In this document: positions 17,969 to 27,353 of the stretch, piece after piece
Layout: the number at the start of each line of letters is the position of its first letter
How positions within the stretch are numbered: position 1 is the stretch's first letter
Source: DASQFI01 sp963780895
GTDB taxonomy: Bacteria; Acidobacteriota; Vicinamibacteria; Vicinamibacterales; SCN-69-37
Assembly (NCBI GenBank): GCA_963780895.1
Contig: CAWAEG010000008.1
Coordinates: forward strand, 248,001 to 312,000
Length of the DNA: 64,000 nucleotides
Reading direction: 5' to 3'
Position numbers and translations under genes: made by a program
The notes under the pieces: generated by a model
What the model was told of the DNA's origin: nothing
Databases searched by the model: none
Seen by the model: the letters and a program-made list of their open reading frames with translations, nothing else

Positions 17969-18393
17969 CGCGGCCAGGCGGGCTGGCGATGCCGGCCCCG
18001 GTGCTGCGCGACATCGTGTCGCACGCGCGCCGCGAGTCGCCGCGCGAATGCTGCGGGTTTCTCGTCGGCCTGCCCGGACGCGTCTCTTTCGCGGTCGGGA
18101 CGCGGAACGTCGCGCGCGGCCGCACGCGATACCGAATCGACGACCGCGCGCACATTGCCCTTCGCCGGACTCTTCGGCGGTTTTCACCGCCGCTGGAGAT
18201 CGTCGCTGTTTATCATTCCCACCCCGCCGGGGACGCTCGGCCGTCACCCACGGACATCGCGACGGCGTTCTATCCGGAGTGGACACACATCATCGTCGGC
18301 ATGCGGCGGACGGTCGCGGTGCGCGGGTATCGGCTGTCACGTGGCCGTGCGGACCGGGTGGTGATTCAACGCGAGTCCGAGGGTAGTATTTAG
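17965..18393 (+). CDS. JAMM/MPN+ family metalloprotease (Mov34/RPN11-like)
   Basis: 142 residues from GTG 17965, overlapping the preceding stop by four bases. The zinc-site pattern is complete: Glu28 in PRECCGFLVG, then VYHSHPAGDARPSPTD giving H-x-H and Asp. Bacterial stand-alone JAMM proteins cleave isopeptide or peptide bonds, or trim sulfur-carrier proteins of the ThiS/MoaD type. No ubiquitin-like or ThiS-like gene is visible nearby, so the substrate is unknown. The coupling to the CoA ligase gene may be only positional. Confidence 0.85.
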   Translation: MTRPGGLAMPAPVLRDIVSHARRESPRECCGFLVGLPGRVSFAVGTRNVARGRTRYRIDDRAHIALRRTLRRFSPPLEIVAVYHSHPAGDARPSPTDIATAFYPEWTHIIVGMRRTVAVRGYRLSRGRADRVVIQRESEGSI

Positions 18394-18456
18394 CGCGTCG
18401 CGTCTGGCCTGCGGTCTGAGCGGTCCGGGCCGCGGCGGGGAGGATTGGCGCAGTTC

Positions 18457-19617
18457 ATGAGGGCACCGGATCACAGGCCGGGCGCGCGTCGCCGGCCACG
18501 GCCGTCGCGGAGGTGGCCCGTTATCGCCCTGTTCCTGCTCGGTCTCACCCGTTCGGCTGACGCACAGGTGACGCCGCCCCCGGGGGAGCACGAGATGCAG
18601 CCGCCGCCCGGCGAGCGCCAATACCCGAGCCTGCGGCTCGCCGGCTTCGGCGACGTCAATTTCTCCGGAATGAAACATCTCGAAGGCCCGCGCGGTTTCA
18701 CGCTCGGGCAGCTCGCACTCCACTTCACGTCCGAGCTTTCGCCACGCGTGACGTTCTTCGGCGAGATCAGTTTTTCGGCACGGGCCGACGCCGGCACGGG
18801 CACGCCGGCCGCGACCGGTTTCAACACCGAAGTCGAACGGCTCATCCTCCGGTTCGATCAAAGCGATCGCCTCAAGCTCTCGCTCGGGCGTTACCACACG
18901 CCGATCAACTACTGGAACACCGCGTACCACCACGGGCAGTGGCTGCAGACGACGATCGCGCGGCCGGAGATGATCCAGTTCGGCGGCCGTTTCCTGCCGG
19001 TCCACTTCATCGGCGGGCTGCTCGAAGGCTCGGTCCCCGCGGCCGGCTGGAATCTCAACTACAAGGCCGGGGTCGGCAACGGCCGCGCGTCGGTCATCAG
19101 CCGCGGCGGCGACGCCGGCGACAACAATGGCGAACGCGCCTGGCTCGCGAATGTCTTCTCGAAGCCCGACAAGGTGTTCGGCCTCGAGTTCGGCGGGTCG
19201 CTCTACACCGACACGGTGACGCTGGCCAACACCCGCGAATTCCAGGAACGGATCGTGTCCGGCTACGTCGTCTGGAACAAGGAAGAACCGGAGATCATCG
19301 CCGAGATCGCCGGTGTGCGCCACCGTGAGGCCGGCACGGACATCTCGACGTGGAACCGGGCGTATTACATCCAGGCGGCGTACCGGCTTCCGCAGCTCAA
19401 GCGGCTGCTGAAGCCGTACTATCGATTCGAGCACATCGGCATCGCCGATGGCGACGCCATGTTCGCCACGGTGCCGATGCTCGACAGCTCGATCGTCGGT
19501 TTGCGCTACGACGCGTCCCTGTTTGCGGCCATCAAGGGCGAATACCGCACCTGGCGCCGCGGCGACGACGTCCCGCGCAATCACGGCGGGTTTTTTCAGC
19601 TGTGCTTTACGTTCTGA
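18457..19617 (+). CDS. Putative outer-membrane beta-barrel (porin-like) protein
   Basis: 386 residues. ATG 18457 is preceded by GGGGAGG at 18437-18443; a TTG at 18445 is too close to that site. A signal peptide (VIALFLLGLTRSADAQ) leads into alternating hydrophobic strands such as LALHFTSELSPRVTFFGEIS, VERLILRFDQSDRLKLSLGR and AYYIQAAYRLPQLKRLLKPY. The chain ends in phenylalanine (CFTF), as many barrel proteins do. This suits a porin-like channel in a diderm outer membrane. It overlaps the next gene, encoding a PstS-like protein, by one base, suggesting an uptake or sensing pair, perhaps for an oxyanion. No exact family is recognised. Confidence 0.68.
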   Translation: MRAPDHRPGARRRPRPSRRWPVIALFLLGLTRSADAQVTPPPGEHEMQPPPGERQYPSLRLAGFGDVNFSGMKHLEGPRGFTLGQLALHFTSELSPRVTFFGEISFSARADAGTGTPAATGFNTEVERLILRFDQSDRLKLSLGRYHTPINYWNTAYHHGQWLQTTIARPEMIQFGGRFLPVHFIGGLLEGSVPAAGWNLNYKAGVGNGRASVISRGGDAGDNNGERAWLANVFSKPDKVFGLEFGGSLYTDTVTLANTREFQERIVSGYVVWNKEEPEIIAEIAGVRHREAGTDISTWNRAYYIQAAYRLPQLKRLLKPYYRFEHIGIADGDAMFATVPMLDSSIVGLRYDASLFAAIKGEYRTWRRGDDVPRNHGGFFQLCFTF

Positions 19618-20120
19618 TGCCGATATCGATCGCGTGCCACGTGACACGTCGTGCCGTGCTGCTGATGCTCGGCGTCGCGGCGCTCTTCGTGTCCGCGCCC
19701 GTGCCGGCGTACACGCAGGGCGGCGACATCGCCGTGGTCGTGCACCCCGACGTGCCGGTCGACAACCTGACGGTCGCCGAGCTGCGCCGCATCCTGCTTG
19801 GCGACCGCGAGTTCTGGACGTCCGGCGTGCGGGTGGCGCTCTTCCTGCGCGCGCCTGTCGCCCGCGAGCGCGACGTCGCCATCAAGGACGTGTGCCAGAT
19901 GACCGAGGCGCAGTTCCGTCAGCACTGGGTCGCGAAGGTCTTCCGCGCCGACACACGGAGCGGGCCGCGCATCGTCTACTCCGGCCAGATGGCCGTGGAG
20001 CAGGCGAGCCGCACGCCGGGCGCGATTACCTTTGTCGAGAGCTCGGCCGTCCCGAAGGGCGTGAAGGTGTTGAAGATCGACGGAAGAGCGCCGGGGCAGT
20101 CGGGGTATCGGGTGAAGTAG
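19617..20120 (+). CDS. Small PstS-like periplasmic substrate-binding protein
   Basis: 167 residues with a signal peptide (AVLLMLGVAALFVSAPVPAYT). The core resembles single-lobe phosphate-binding proteins: IAVVVHPDVPVDNLTVAELR, LLGDREFWTSG, then PGAITFVESSAVPKGVKVL near the end. Such short proteins resemble part of PstS but usually lack ABC partners. None is visible here; the only neighbour is the porin-like gene, whose TGA shares a base with this ATG. A role in oxyanion binding or envelope sensing is inferred, not shown. Confidence 0.7.
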   Translation: MPISIACHVTRRAVLLMLGVAALFVSAPVPAYTQGGDIAVVVHPDVPVDNLTVAELRRILLGDREFWTSGVRVALFLRAPVARERDVAIKDVCQMTEAQFRQHWVAKVFRADTRSGPRIVYSGQMAVEQASRTPGAITFVESSAVPKGVKVLKIDGRAPGQSGYRVK

Positions 20121-20138
20121 GGCAGGAGGCTCGGAGGC

Positions 20139-22524
20139 CTATCTCGGCATTCCCAATCTCGTCACGATCTGCTGGAACCGATCCTCGCCGCGGAGACTCC
20201 TGAACCACGGCGCGACTTCGATCTGGATGATCGCGAAGTCGTGTTCGTCATAGGCCTTGTCGAGCCAGTCGAGAGCGGCGTTGCGGTCGCCGAGCGCCGC
20301 ATGGACGATGGCCGGCGCGGACGCCGGCACGTACTGTCGCGCCGCCATCGCCTGAAGCTCGTTCAAGAGGGCCGTCGCGGCCGGCTTGGCGCCCTGATGG
20401 GCATAGGCCGCGCCCAGGTGCGCCATCACGACCGGACTGTTCTCGGAGAGCAGCAGCGCGTGCTTGAGCTCGGAGATGGCCTCGTCGTGCTGTCCGGCTT
20501 CACTCAACGCGATCCCGAGACCGCGGTGCGCGGACACCGAGTTCGAATCGAGATTGAGCGTCTTGCGGAACTGCGCGATCGCGTCGGCGTGCTGGCCGGC
20601 GAAGAGCAGATACCAGCCCATGTCGCTGTTGATGATTGGCGACAGCGCGTCGAGATCGAGCGCGCGTTTCACCTCAATGATGGCGTCTGAGACGCGTCCC
20701 ACCGTGGCGAGGTAGAGCCCGTACTGGTTGTGGGCGAGCGCCGACTGCGGGTTCAGCGAAATGCCCTGCTCGAACTCGCGGCGCGCGGCTGACCAGTCCC
20801 AGTCGAGCCACAACTTGATCTGTCCCAGCGAGACGTGGGCCTCGGCGAGCGACGGATCGAGCTTCAGCGCCTGTTCGGCGGCGCTCTTGGCCTCGGTAAT
20901 CGCCTCTACCCAGTACGAGCCGAGCAGCAGATACGCGTCGGCGAGGCCCGCGTAGGCGAGCGCGTACTTCGGGTCTTGCTGGATCGCGCGCTGGAAGTAC
21001 TCGATCGCGTTCTTGAACCCGGCGATCGTGCCTTTGTTCGAGTTGTAGCGCCCCTGCAGATAGTGCTGGTACGCCTCGGAATCTTCGGTGTATCGCTTCG
21101 TCGCGAGCTTCTTTTCGTCGCCGGTCATGCGCGGACGGAGTCTGTCGAGGATCTCGCCCGTGATTTCTTCCTGGACGGCCAGCAGTTCGGACTCCGGGCG
21201 ATCGTACTGGCGCCCCCACACCTGCGCGCCCGTGTCGACGTTCATCATCTCGGCGCCGATGATCAGCCGGTCGTTGCGCCGCGTGATGCGTCCCGTGACG
21301 ACCGCCCTGACGCCCAAATCGCGGCCGACCTGCTGCGGATCGACGTCCTTGCCCTTGTACCGGAATGCCACGCTTCGCGCGGCGACGCGCAGGTCCGGAA
21401 GCTGCGCGAGGCCGTTGATCAAGGTCTCCGTCATGCCGTCGGTCAGGTATTCGGCATCGGCCGCCTGTCCGGCAGCGACAAACGGCAGGACGGCCACTGA
21501 GTCGATCGCCGTGCCCGATCCGCGGAACCAGAAGTAGCCGGCGGCGAAGAGCACGCACGAGCGCGGCGGCAATTCCCGCGACGAGCCCAATCGGTTGTCG
21601 TGCGGGCACGGGCGCCGTCGGCGGCACAGCCGTCCGCGGGGATTGGTTGCTGACTTTCGATCCGCCGCTCTCCCGCTGCAGACGCTTGAGATCGGCGCGC
21701 AGCTCGGCGGCGGTCTGATAACGGAGATCGCGATCCTTTTCGAGCGCCTTGGCGATGATGTGGTCGAACTCGGCCGGGATGTGCGGGTCCGCGTTGCTTG
21801 GCGGCGCCGACGACCCGTGCAGGATCGCATCGAAGACGAGCGCCGACGTTCGGCCGGCGAACGGCTCTTTGCCGGTCGCCATTTCATACAGCACCACGCC
21901 GAAGGAGAAGAGATCGCTGCGCGGATCGAGGTCCTGACCACGGGCCTGCTCCGGCGACATGTACGACAGCGTCCCGAGCGTCTGGCCGGCGTCGGTCGTC
22001 GTCGGCGAGGCGAGGACCGTATCCGAAAACGGATCGACCGGCGTGCCGCGCGGATGTGCCAGCTTCGCCAGCCCGAAGTCGAGCATCTTGATCTGCCCGC
22101 GCTCCGTCACGAAGATGTTCGCCGACTTGATGTCGCGGTGAATCAGCCGGAGGGAGTGCGCCGCGTCGAGCGCATCGGCGATCTGCACGCCGAAGTCGAG
22201 CACCGTCTCCATCGGCAGCGGTCCGTGCGCGAGCCGCCGGCGCAGGGTGGTCCCGTCGAGCAGCTCCATGACGAGAAACGGCAGATCGCCATGGCGCCCG
22301 ATGTCATAGAGCGCGCAGATGTGCGGATGGCTGAGCGACGATGCCGCACGCGCTTCACGCTGAAAGCGCTCGAGCGCAAGCGGATCCTGCGACAGCTTCG
22401 CCGAGAGAAATTTGACGGCAACCTGGCGGCCGAGACGCGTGTCCTCCGCGCGATAGACGACACCCATGCCGCCTTCGCCAATCTTGTCGAGGATCCGGTA
22501 ATGGGTAACGGTCTCGCCAATCAT
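20139..22524 (-). CDS. Ser/Thr protein kinase with TolB-like and TPR domains, one-base frameshift near 21555
   Basis: The reconstructed protein has about 794 residues. Residues 8-270 are a Hanks-type kinase: GEGGMGVVYRAED, AVKFL, HRDIKSANI, DFGLAKL and MSPEQARGQDLDPRSDLFSF. A membrane segment follows (GLVAGIAAA, then VLFAAGYFWF). Next comes a TolB/FlgO-like domain (SVAVLPFVA, TDGMTETLINGLAQLPDLRV, YKGKDVDPQQVG), then TPR repeats to the end (YALAYAGLADAYLLLGS, SVSAHRGLGIALSEAGQHDE). The frame changes within the membrane segment; removing one base near 21555 joins the halves. This architecture, common in Acidobacteriota, suggests a membrane receptor kinase with an extracytoplasmic interaction module. 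The target is unknown. Confidence 0.85.
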
Positions 22525-22700
22525 CTCCGGGCCAACTTGTCATCCTAGGGCGGCCTCCGGAGTGAGTCAAGAAACTGTCCGCGGACGTTCGCCCCGGAGC
22601 GACCCTCAGTCGCCAACACTGTCGGGACGTGATGCTCGCGCGCGGCTGCATTGAAACGGCCCAACCTGTGGTAAAGCTGATGACTGAGGAACGCTGAACC

Positions 22701-23030
22701 ATGCAATTGCACCTGCTCAAGCGGGACCCGACACCCACGGGCATCGCCGACATCGTCACCAAAATCCTGGACGGCGCTTTGGATCGCAGCCGCATCCGCT
22801 GCCCGAAATGCGACTGGCAGCCAGGACCCTCCAGCCTCTGGACCTGCGTCGACAATCCGTTTCCGGAAGCGTTTCACGCGGGGTGCGGCCGCGCCTGGAA
22901 CACGTTCGAGACCTCCGGCACGTGCCCCGGCTGCTCGCACCAGTGGGAATGGACCGCGTGTCTCCTCTGCGGCGAATGGTCTCCGCACGAGGATTGGTAC
23001 GACGACGAGCCCGGCAACACGAAGGACTGA
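22701..23030 (+). CDS. Small cysteine-rich protein, unknown function
   Basis: 109 residues. It holds three CxxC pairs (C34-x2-C37, C75-x2-C78, C87-x2-C90) plus C49 and C62, in a Trp-rich acidic context (CDWQPGPSSLWTC, CSHQWEWTACLLCGEWSPHE). This suggests binding of two or more zinc ions. There is no signal peptide or membrane segment. GAGGAAC about ten bases before the ATG is a reasonable Shine-Dalgarno. It stands alone between a divergent kinase gene and a sugar dehydrogenase gene. I do not recognise the family. The 176 bases before it (22525-22700) hold no other gene. Confidence 0.6.
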   Translation: MQLHLLKRDPTPTGIADIVTKILDGALDRSRIRCPKCDWQPGPSSLWTCVDNPFPEAFHAGCGRAWNTFETSGTCPGCSHQWEWTACLLCGEWSPHEDWYDDEPGNTKD

Positions 23031-23090
23031 CGCATTATCCTTACCAGGACATCAGGCCGTAGTGAGATCTCTCGACGCGCGAGGTGAGGT

Positions 23091-24365
23091 ATGAACAGAG
23101 CCATGCGATCTCGTGTCACGACGTTCGCCCTGGGATCGACTCTCGCTTTTTCGATGGCCGTCGCGCTCGCGCAACAAACGCCTCCGCCGCCACCGCCCGG
23201 CGGTCAGCGGCAGGGCGGCGCGCCGGCTGGCGGCCGGCAGGGAGGCGCCGGATTCCCCCGCGTGCCGGCGTTGCCATTCCCGAAGGATGCGCGGACGTTC
23301 GAGACGCTCGCGCAGCCGATTCGCGTCGTGCCGGTGGTCGGCGGCCTCGCAAGCCCATGGAGCCTCGCGTTCCTCCCGAACGGCGACATGCTCGTGACCG
23401 AACGCCCGGGGAGGCTCCGGATCATCCGCAACGGCACTCTCGAGACTGAGCCGGTCGCCGGAGTGCCGGCCGTCGTGGCGGGCGGACAGGGCGGGTTGCT
23501 CGAAGTGGCGCTCCATCCGAAGTTCGCTGAGAACGGATGGCTCTACCTGACGTACTCGAAAAAAGGGGAACAAGGGAACACCACGGCACTTGCGCGCGGC
23601 AAGTTCGACGGCAAGGCGCTCACCGACGTAAAAGATCTCTTCGTCGCGGACGCGTGGAGCACTGGCGGCGCCCACTTCGGATCGAAGCTCGTCTTCGCGC
23701 GTGACGGCACGATCTTCATGTCGGTCGGCGAGCGCAACGACCGGAAGCGCGCTCAGGACACGTCCACCCACGCCGGCAAAATGCTAAGGCTCCGTGACGA
23801 CGGCAGCGTGCCTCCGGACAACCCGTTCGTTGGACGCGAGGGCTTCCGGCCGGAGATCTATTCGTACGGCCACCGGAACATGCAGGGGCTCGCGGTGCAT
23901 CCGGAGACCGGCGCCGTCTGGGAAACCGAACACGGCCCGCAGGGCGGCGACGAGCTCAACATCCTGCAACCCGGCAAGAACTACGGCTGGCCGGTCGCGA
24001 CGTTCGGACGCGAGTACTCCGGGGAGATCATCACCGACCGTCCATGGCGGGAGGATGTCGAGCCGCCGGTGACGATCTGGGTTCCGTCGCTGGGTCTCTC
24101 GGGGCTCGCGTTCTACACGCAGGACAAGATCCCGGGCTGGAAGGGCAATCTCTTCGCGGGCGGGCTGTCAGGTCTATCCGTTCAGAGGATTGTCTTCACG
24201 CCGCGAGGGCCGATCGGTCGAGAAACGCTGCTCGGCGACCTGAAGCAGCGCGTGCGCGACGTGCGCGAAGGCCCCGACGGTTTCTTGTACGTCGTGACGG
24301 ATGCGAATCCGGGCGGAATCCTGAGAATCGAACCCGCCCCGCCGGCATCGAGCGGCGGCCGATAG
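23091..24365 (+). CDS. Soluble PQQ-dependent sugar dehydrogenase (GSDH/YliI family)
   Basis: 424 residues with a signal peptide (LGSTLAFSMAVALAQ) and a low-complexity Gly/Pro/Gln linker. The rest is a six-bladed propeller of the glucose/sorbosone dehydrogenase family: LASPWSLAFLPNGDMLVTER, LLEVALHPKFAENGWLYLTY, GAHFGSKLVFARDGTIFMSV, YGHRNMQGLAVHPETGAVWE, EHGPQGGDELNILQPGKNYG, and EGPDGFLYVVTD at the end. The His and the Arg/Lys residues expected to contact PQQ fall in these segments. It probably oxidises aldoses in the periplasm using PQQ as cofactor. No pqq synthesis genes are in the window. Confidence 0.9.
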   Translation: MNRAMRSRVTTFALGSTLAFSMAVALAQQTPPPPPPGGQRQGGAPAGGRQGGAGFPRVPALPFPKDARTFETLAQPIRVVPVVGGLASPWSLAFLPNGDMLVTERPGRLRIIRNGTLETEPVAGVPAVVAGGQGGLLEVALHPKFAENGWLYLTYSKKGEQGNTTALARGKFDGKALTDVKDLFVADAWSTGGAHFGSKLVFARDGTIFMSVGERNDRKRAQDTSTHAGKMLRLRDDGSVPPDNPFVGREGFRPEIYSYGHRNMQGLAVHPETGAVWETEHGPQGGDELNILQPGKNYGWPVATFGREYSGEIITDRPWREDVEPPVTIWVPSLGLSGLAFYTQDKIPGWKGNLFAGGLSGLSVQRIVFTPRGPIGRETLLGDLKQRVRDVREGPDGFLYVVTDANPGGILRIEPAPPASSGGR

Positions 24366-24379
24366 ACCGTTGTATCGAC

Positions 24380-25477
24380 TTACTGCAGTCTCGTGAGCCG
24401 CACGTCCACGCGGCGAACCGCGCCGGGCGCCGGCCGCCATTGCATCAGAATCGGGGTCTGATAGGTGCCCTCGACGATGGCGCCCCGGCCGGACTGATTC
24501 GAGTCGGACACGACGAGATCAACCGACCGGCGCATCCGCAGAAACCGTGAGGCGGGCGCTTCGAGCGTTCGCGCCAGGATGCGCTCGATGCGTGACGCCT
24601 CGAGCCCCAGCACCTCGACCAGCCGGTTGAGCGCCCGGACGAGGTCGTACTGCGCGTAGCCCAGCGCCTTCGTCGGCAGCGTGAGCGGGTCGTTCCACGC
24701 GTGGCGCGCTTTCTCCGCCGCGAACCGCAGCGGGTTGTGCAGCACTTCCGCCAGGTCATGCTGCATGAGCAGCGTCTCGTATTCGTTGACGGTCAGGCTG
24801 GCGTGCTGCTCGCCGGCGGCCAGCGCGAGCCGCACCCGGCCTTTCGTGACGCCGTGCCCCTCGATGAACGCGCTGATCTGCTCGTAGATGCCGAGCTGAC
24901 CGTCTTTCAGGTTGACCGCGTCGATCGGGTGCGCGGAGACCGGCACCTCGAACGTCGTCGAGGCGACCTCTTCTTCATGGTCGTAGCCAATCAGCGTCGT
25001 CACGCGGCGCCGTGCCTGGCCCTGAAACGTTCCGTCGAGGTCGATGAAGTAGACGGCACCCGGACGCCGCGCGTTGTACGACACGCACGGTCGGAGGCCG
25101 CCGCTAATGAACGCGAGGTGCGAATCCGCGTTGGTCGGCTCGACGGCCCGCTCGTTCGGCGCCAGCTCGTGCCGGAGATGGAGCTGGTCGTGCTGGTAGC
25201 CGGCCCCCTCGGGGAAGACGGTTCGGAAGACGTCGAGGTAGCCGTGGATGGCCTCGGGCCGCGCGGTCAGGCGCGCGGCGAAACTCTGAGGCAGAAACCC
25301 GGCGGTCGTATGCCGCGAGACGTACAGGCAGCGCTGGTGCGCGGCCAGGACCGCGCCAAAGACTTCCGCCGCGCGGGCCCGGATGTCGATGACATCGAGC
25401 CGGGCGCGGGGCCTGATCTCGAGAGCGAGTTCAACTGGAGGCACGGTGGTTCGGTCGCGTGGACTCCAGACTATCAT
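24380..25477 (-). CDS. YjbQ/UPF0047-like domain protein with long C-terminal extension
   Basis: 365 residues from ATG 25477 (a TTG at 25495 would add six). Residues 15 to about 160 match the YjbQ fold: VSRHTTAGFLPQ, IHGYLDVFRTVFPEGAGYQH, NADSHLAFISGGLRPCVSYN, YFIDLDG and RRRVTTLIGYDH, parallel to the HTSASL, YEHD, PSHIKSS and RRIIATLQG segments of E. coli YjbQ, which has been linked to weak thiamine phosphate synthase activity. YjbQ is normally about 135-140 residues. The remaining 200 residues (QLGIYEQISAFIEGHGV, ASLTVNEYETLLMQHDLAEV) are not recognised. Function is unknown; the fusion is unusual. Confidence 0.65.
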   Translation of the reverse strand: MIVWSPRDRTTVPPVELALEIRPRARLDVIDIRARAAEVFGAVLAAHQRCLYVSRHTTAGFLPQSFAARLTARPEAIHGYLDVFRTVFPEGAGYQHDQLHLRHELAPNERAVEPTNADSHLAFISGGLRPCVSYNARRPGAVYFIDLDGTFQGQARRRVTTLIGYDHEEEVASTTFEVPVSAHPIDAVNLKDGQLGIYEQISAFIEGHGVTKGRVRLALAAGEQHASLTVNEYETLLMQHDLAEVLHNPLRFAAEKARHAWNDPLTLPTKALGYAQYDLVRALNRLVEVLGLEASRIERILARTLEAPASRFLRMRRSVDLVVSDSNQSGRGAIVEGTYQTPILMQWRPAPGAVRRVDVRLTRLQ

Positions 25478-25601
25478 GGAAGCTTTGTATTGCAAAGCGT
25501 AGGCGAATCTCGGATGGCGCCATCAGAGCGTTAGCCAATCGTAACATCCTGGACCAGCCCTGTTATCGTCACGGCGGGTCATAGAATTAGTCCCGCCCGC
25601 G

Positions 25602-25976
25602 ATGGCTGCCAGGACGTTTCCGGCGCGAGTCCTTCGAACGCTGACGGAGAGCCGGTACGTCTGGATCCGGGCCGGGACGGTCCATCGCTTCATCGGCATC
25701 TGGATGGTGGTCGTCGCCGGCCGCGTCTTCGTACGGTCCTGGACGCTCAAGCCGGAAGGTTGGTATCGCACCTTCCTGAGCGATCCCGGCGGCGCGATCA
25801 GGCTTGCCGATCGCACGGTCCGGATTCGGGCCGTGCACACGCGACGCGAGCGGCTCTTGAGCGCTGTCGATCGCGCCTACGCGGAGAAATACACGTCGGC
25901 CTCCGCACGCACATATGTGCGCGGCCTGTCCCGTGGACGACGGCGAACGTCGACGACCGAGCTCGTTCCGCGCTGA
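25602..25976 (+). CDS. DUF2255 family protein
   Basis: 124 residues. The pattern IWMVVVAGRVFVRSW, then GWYRTFL, then DRAYAEKYTSASARTYVRGL fits DUF2255, a family of small cytoplasmic proteins with a split-barrel-like fold and no established activity. The gene starts about 105 bases from the divergent YjbQ-like gene. A small hairpin (GCTTTG/CAAAGC, 25482-25498) lies between them. The TauE-like exporter gene follows after 49 bases on the same strand. Confidence 0.7.
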   Translation: MAARTFPARVLRTLTESRYVWIRAGTVHRFIGIWMVVVAGRVFVRSWTLKPEGWYRTFLSDPGGAIRLADRTVRIRAVHTRRERLLSAVDRAYAEKYTSASARTYVRGLSRGRRRTSTTELVPR

Positions 25977-26025
25977 CGCGCCGTACGGCCGTTCCGATGC
26001 ACCCCCTTCCAGTCCCCGAGTTGGC

Positions 26026-26796
26026 ATGACGATCCTGCTCCTTTGCGCCGTGGCCGCGGGCGCGTCCGCGCTGACGTTTCTCTCCGGATTTGGGCTCGGC
26101 ACGTTGCTGCTGCCGGCGTTCGCGCTGTTCTACCCGCTCGATCAGGCAGTAGCCTCGACGGCGGTCGTGCATTTCCTGAATGGTCTGTTCAAGCTTGGCC
26201 TCGTCGGGCGCCACGCCGATCGCGCCGTCGTGCTGAAGTTCGGAGTGCCGGCGATCGCCGCTGCGCTTCTCGGCGCCTGGACGCTCGAACGGCTCGCCGG
26301 CGCCACGGCGCTCGGCCGCTATCAGGTGATCGGAATCGACGCCGAGCTGACCGCCGCGAAGCTCGTCGTCGGGGTGCTGCTTCTGGGCTTCACGGTCATC
26401 GAGCTCGTCCCACGATTCAAGGCGCTGTCGTTCCCGAGCCGCTTGCTCCCGCTCGGCGGCGCCCTGAGCGGATTCTTCGGCGGACTTTCGGGATTACAGG
26501 GCGCGCTGCGATCGGCGTTCCTCATTCGAGCGAACCTGACGAAAGAAGCGTATGTCGGCACGGGTGTGGTCATCGCGTGCCTGATCGACGTCGGGCGGCT
26601 CGCCGTGTACGTGCCGTCGATGGCGCGTCAGCCGTCGCTCGATTACGGCGTACTCGCCGCGGCGGTGCTTGCGGCGTTTGCCGGCTCGTGGCTCGGGAAT
26701 CGCTACCTGAAGAAGACGACCTTGCGCGGCGTCCAGCGCCTGGTTGCGATCATGCTGCTGGTCTTCGCGACCGGGCTGTTGCTAGGACTCCTCTAA
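26026..26796 (+). CDS. TauE/SafE family membrane exporter
   Basis: 256 residues, nearly all hydrophobic, with about eight membrane segments. These include TILLLCAVAAGASALTFLSG, the loop GLGTLLLPAFALFYPLDQAV, the second repeat GGALSGFFGGLSGLQGALRS, and LVAIMLLVFATGLLLGLL at the end. The two Gly-rich half-repeats are the family signature. Members export sulfite, sulfoacetate or similar small organic anions; the substrate here is unknown. ATG 26026 gives a normal N-terminus; the frame is open further upstream without family similarity. The last 15 bases overlap the convergent gene. Confidence 0.85.
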   Translation: MTILLLCAVAAGASALTFLSGFGLGTLLLPAFALFYPLDQAVASTAVVHFLNGLFKLGLVGRHADRAVVLKFGVPAIAAALLGAWTLERLAGATALGRYQVIGIDAELTAAKLVVGVLLLGFTVIELVPRFKALSFPSRLLPLGGALSGFFGGLSGLQGALRSAFLIRANLTKEAYVGTGVVIACLIDVGRLAVYVPSMARQPSLDYGVLAAAVLAAFAGSWLGNRYLKKTTLRGVQRLVAIMLLVFATGLLLGLL

Positions 26797-27261
26797 AGCA
26801 CCGACAAGTTCTTTGGACAGAATCTTTTTCGCTTCGTCGCGAACCTGAATGGTGATCTTGGCGGCCGCCACGATCTTCGTGCCTTGCTTCAGCCGGAACG
26901 TGACGTCGTAGGTGCCGGGGATGCGAAACGTCTGTTCCTGGGTAAAGCGCCTGCGGATCTCGCTCTTGCCTTTTTCGTACGGTTCGCAGTCGTAGCTGGC
27001 TTCGGACCGCGTGTCGTCGCCCCAGTCCCACTCGATCTTGGCGCAGTAGTAGTCCCGCCAGTCGCTGGCGCCACCGGTGAGCTCGGCCGTGAGCACGGTG
27101 CGGAAGGGAACCCAGCCGGTGCCGGGATTGGCGCGGATGCTGAGCTGGGGTTTACCCGTGTTCTTCGACTGTGCCAAAAGAGACCCGGCGAAAACGGTCG
27201 CCGTGACCGCCGCGATTGCAAGTAACTTTCTGACGCTGTCTGGTATCATCGCCTGTTTCAT
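26782..27261 (-). CDS. Secreted protein with a PKD-like domain
   Basis: 159 residues from ATG 27261, with signal peptide KLLAIAAVTATVFAGSLLAQ. A PKD-type strand pattern is visible: FRTVLTAELTGGASDW, KIEWDWGDDTRSEAS and PGTYDVTFRLKQGTKIVAAA. One copy only, followed by a short helical tail. It would act outside the cytoplasm as a binding or structural module. The gene is divergent from pepA and overlaps the 3' end of the TauE-like gene by 15 bases (tail to tail). The partner is unknown. Confidence 0.68.
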   Translation of the reverse strand: MKQAMIPDSVRKLLAIAAVTATVFAGSLLAQSKNTGKPQLSIRANPGTGWVPFRTVLTAELTGGASDWRDYYCAKIEWDWGDDTRSEASYDCEPYEKGKSEIRRRFTQEQTFRIPGTYDVTFRLKQGTKIVAAAKITIQVRDEAKKILSKELVGALEES

Positions 27262-27353
27262 TGCGTCGTGTGACGACTCATCGGCGACCAATTTTCAAGT
27301 CTAGCGCGTTTTCTATCGTCGTCCGGCGGGTTTCGGAAAAGAGTGGTGATCTG

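Noticed and set aside
25482..25498. Hairpin GCTTTG-TATTG-CAAAGC as a terminator
   Set aside because: Only six base pairs, no T run, and it lies between divergent genes where no transcript should end.
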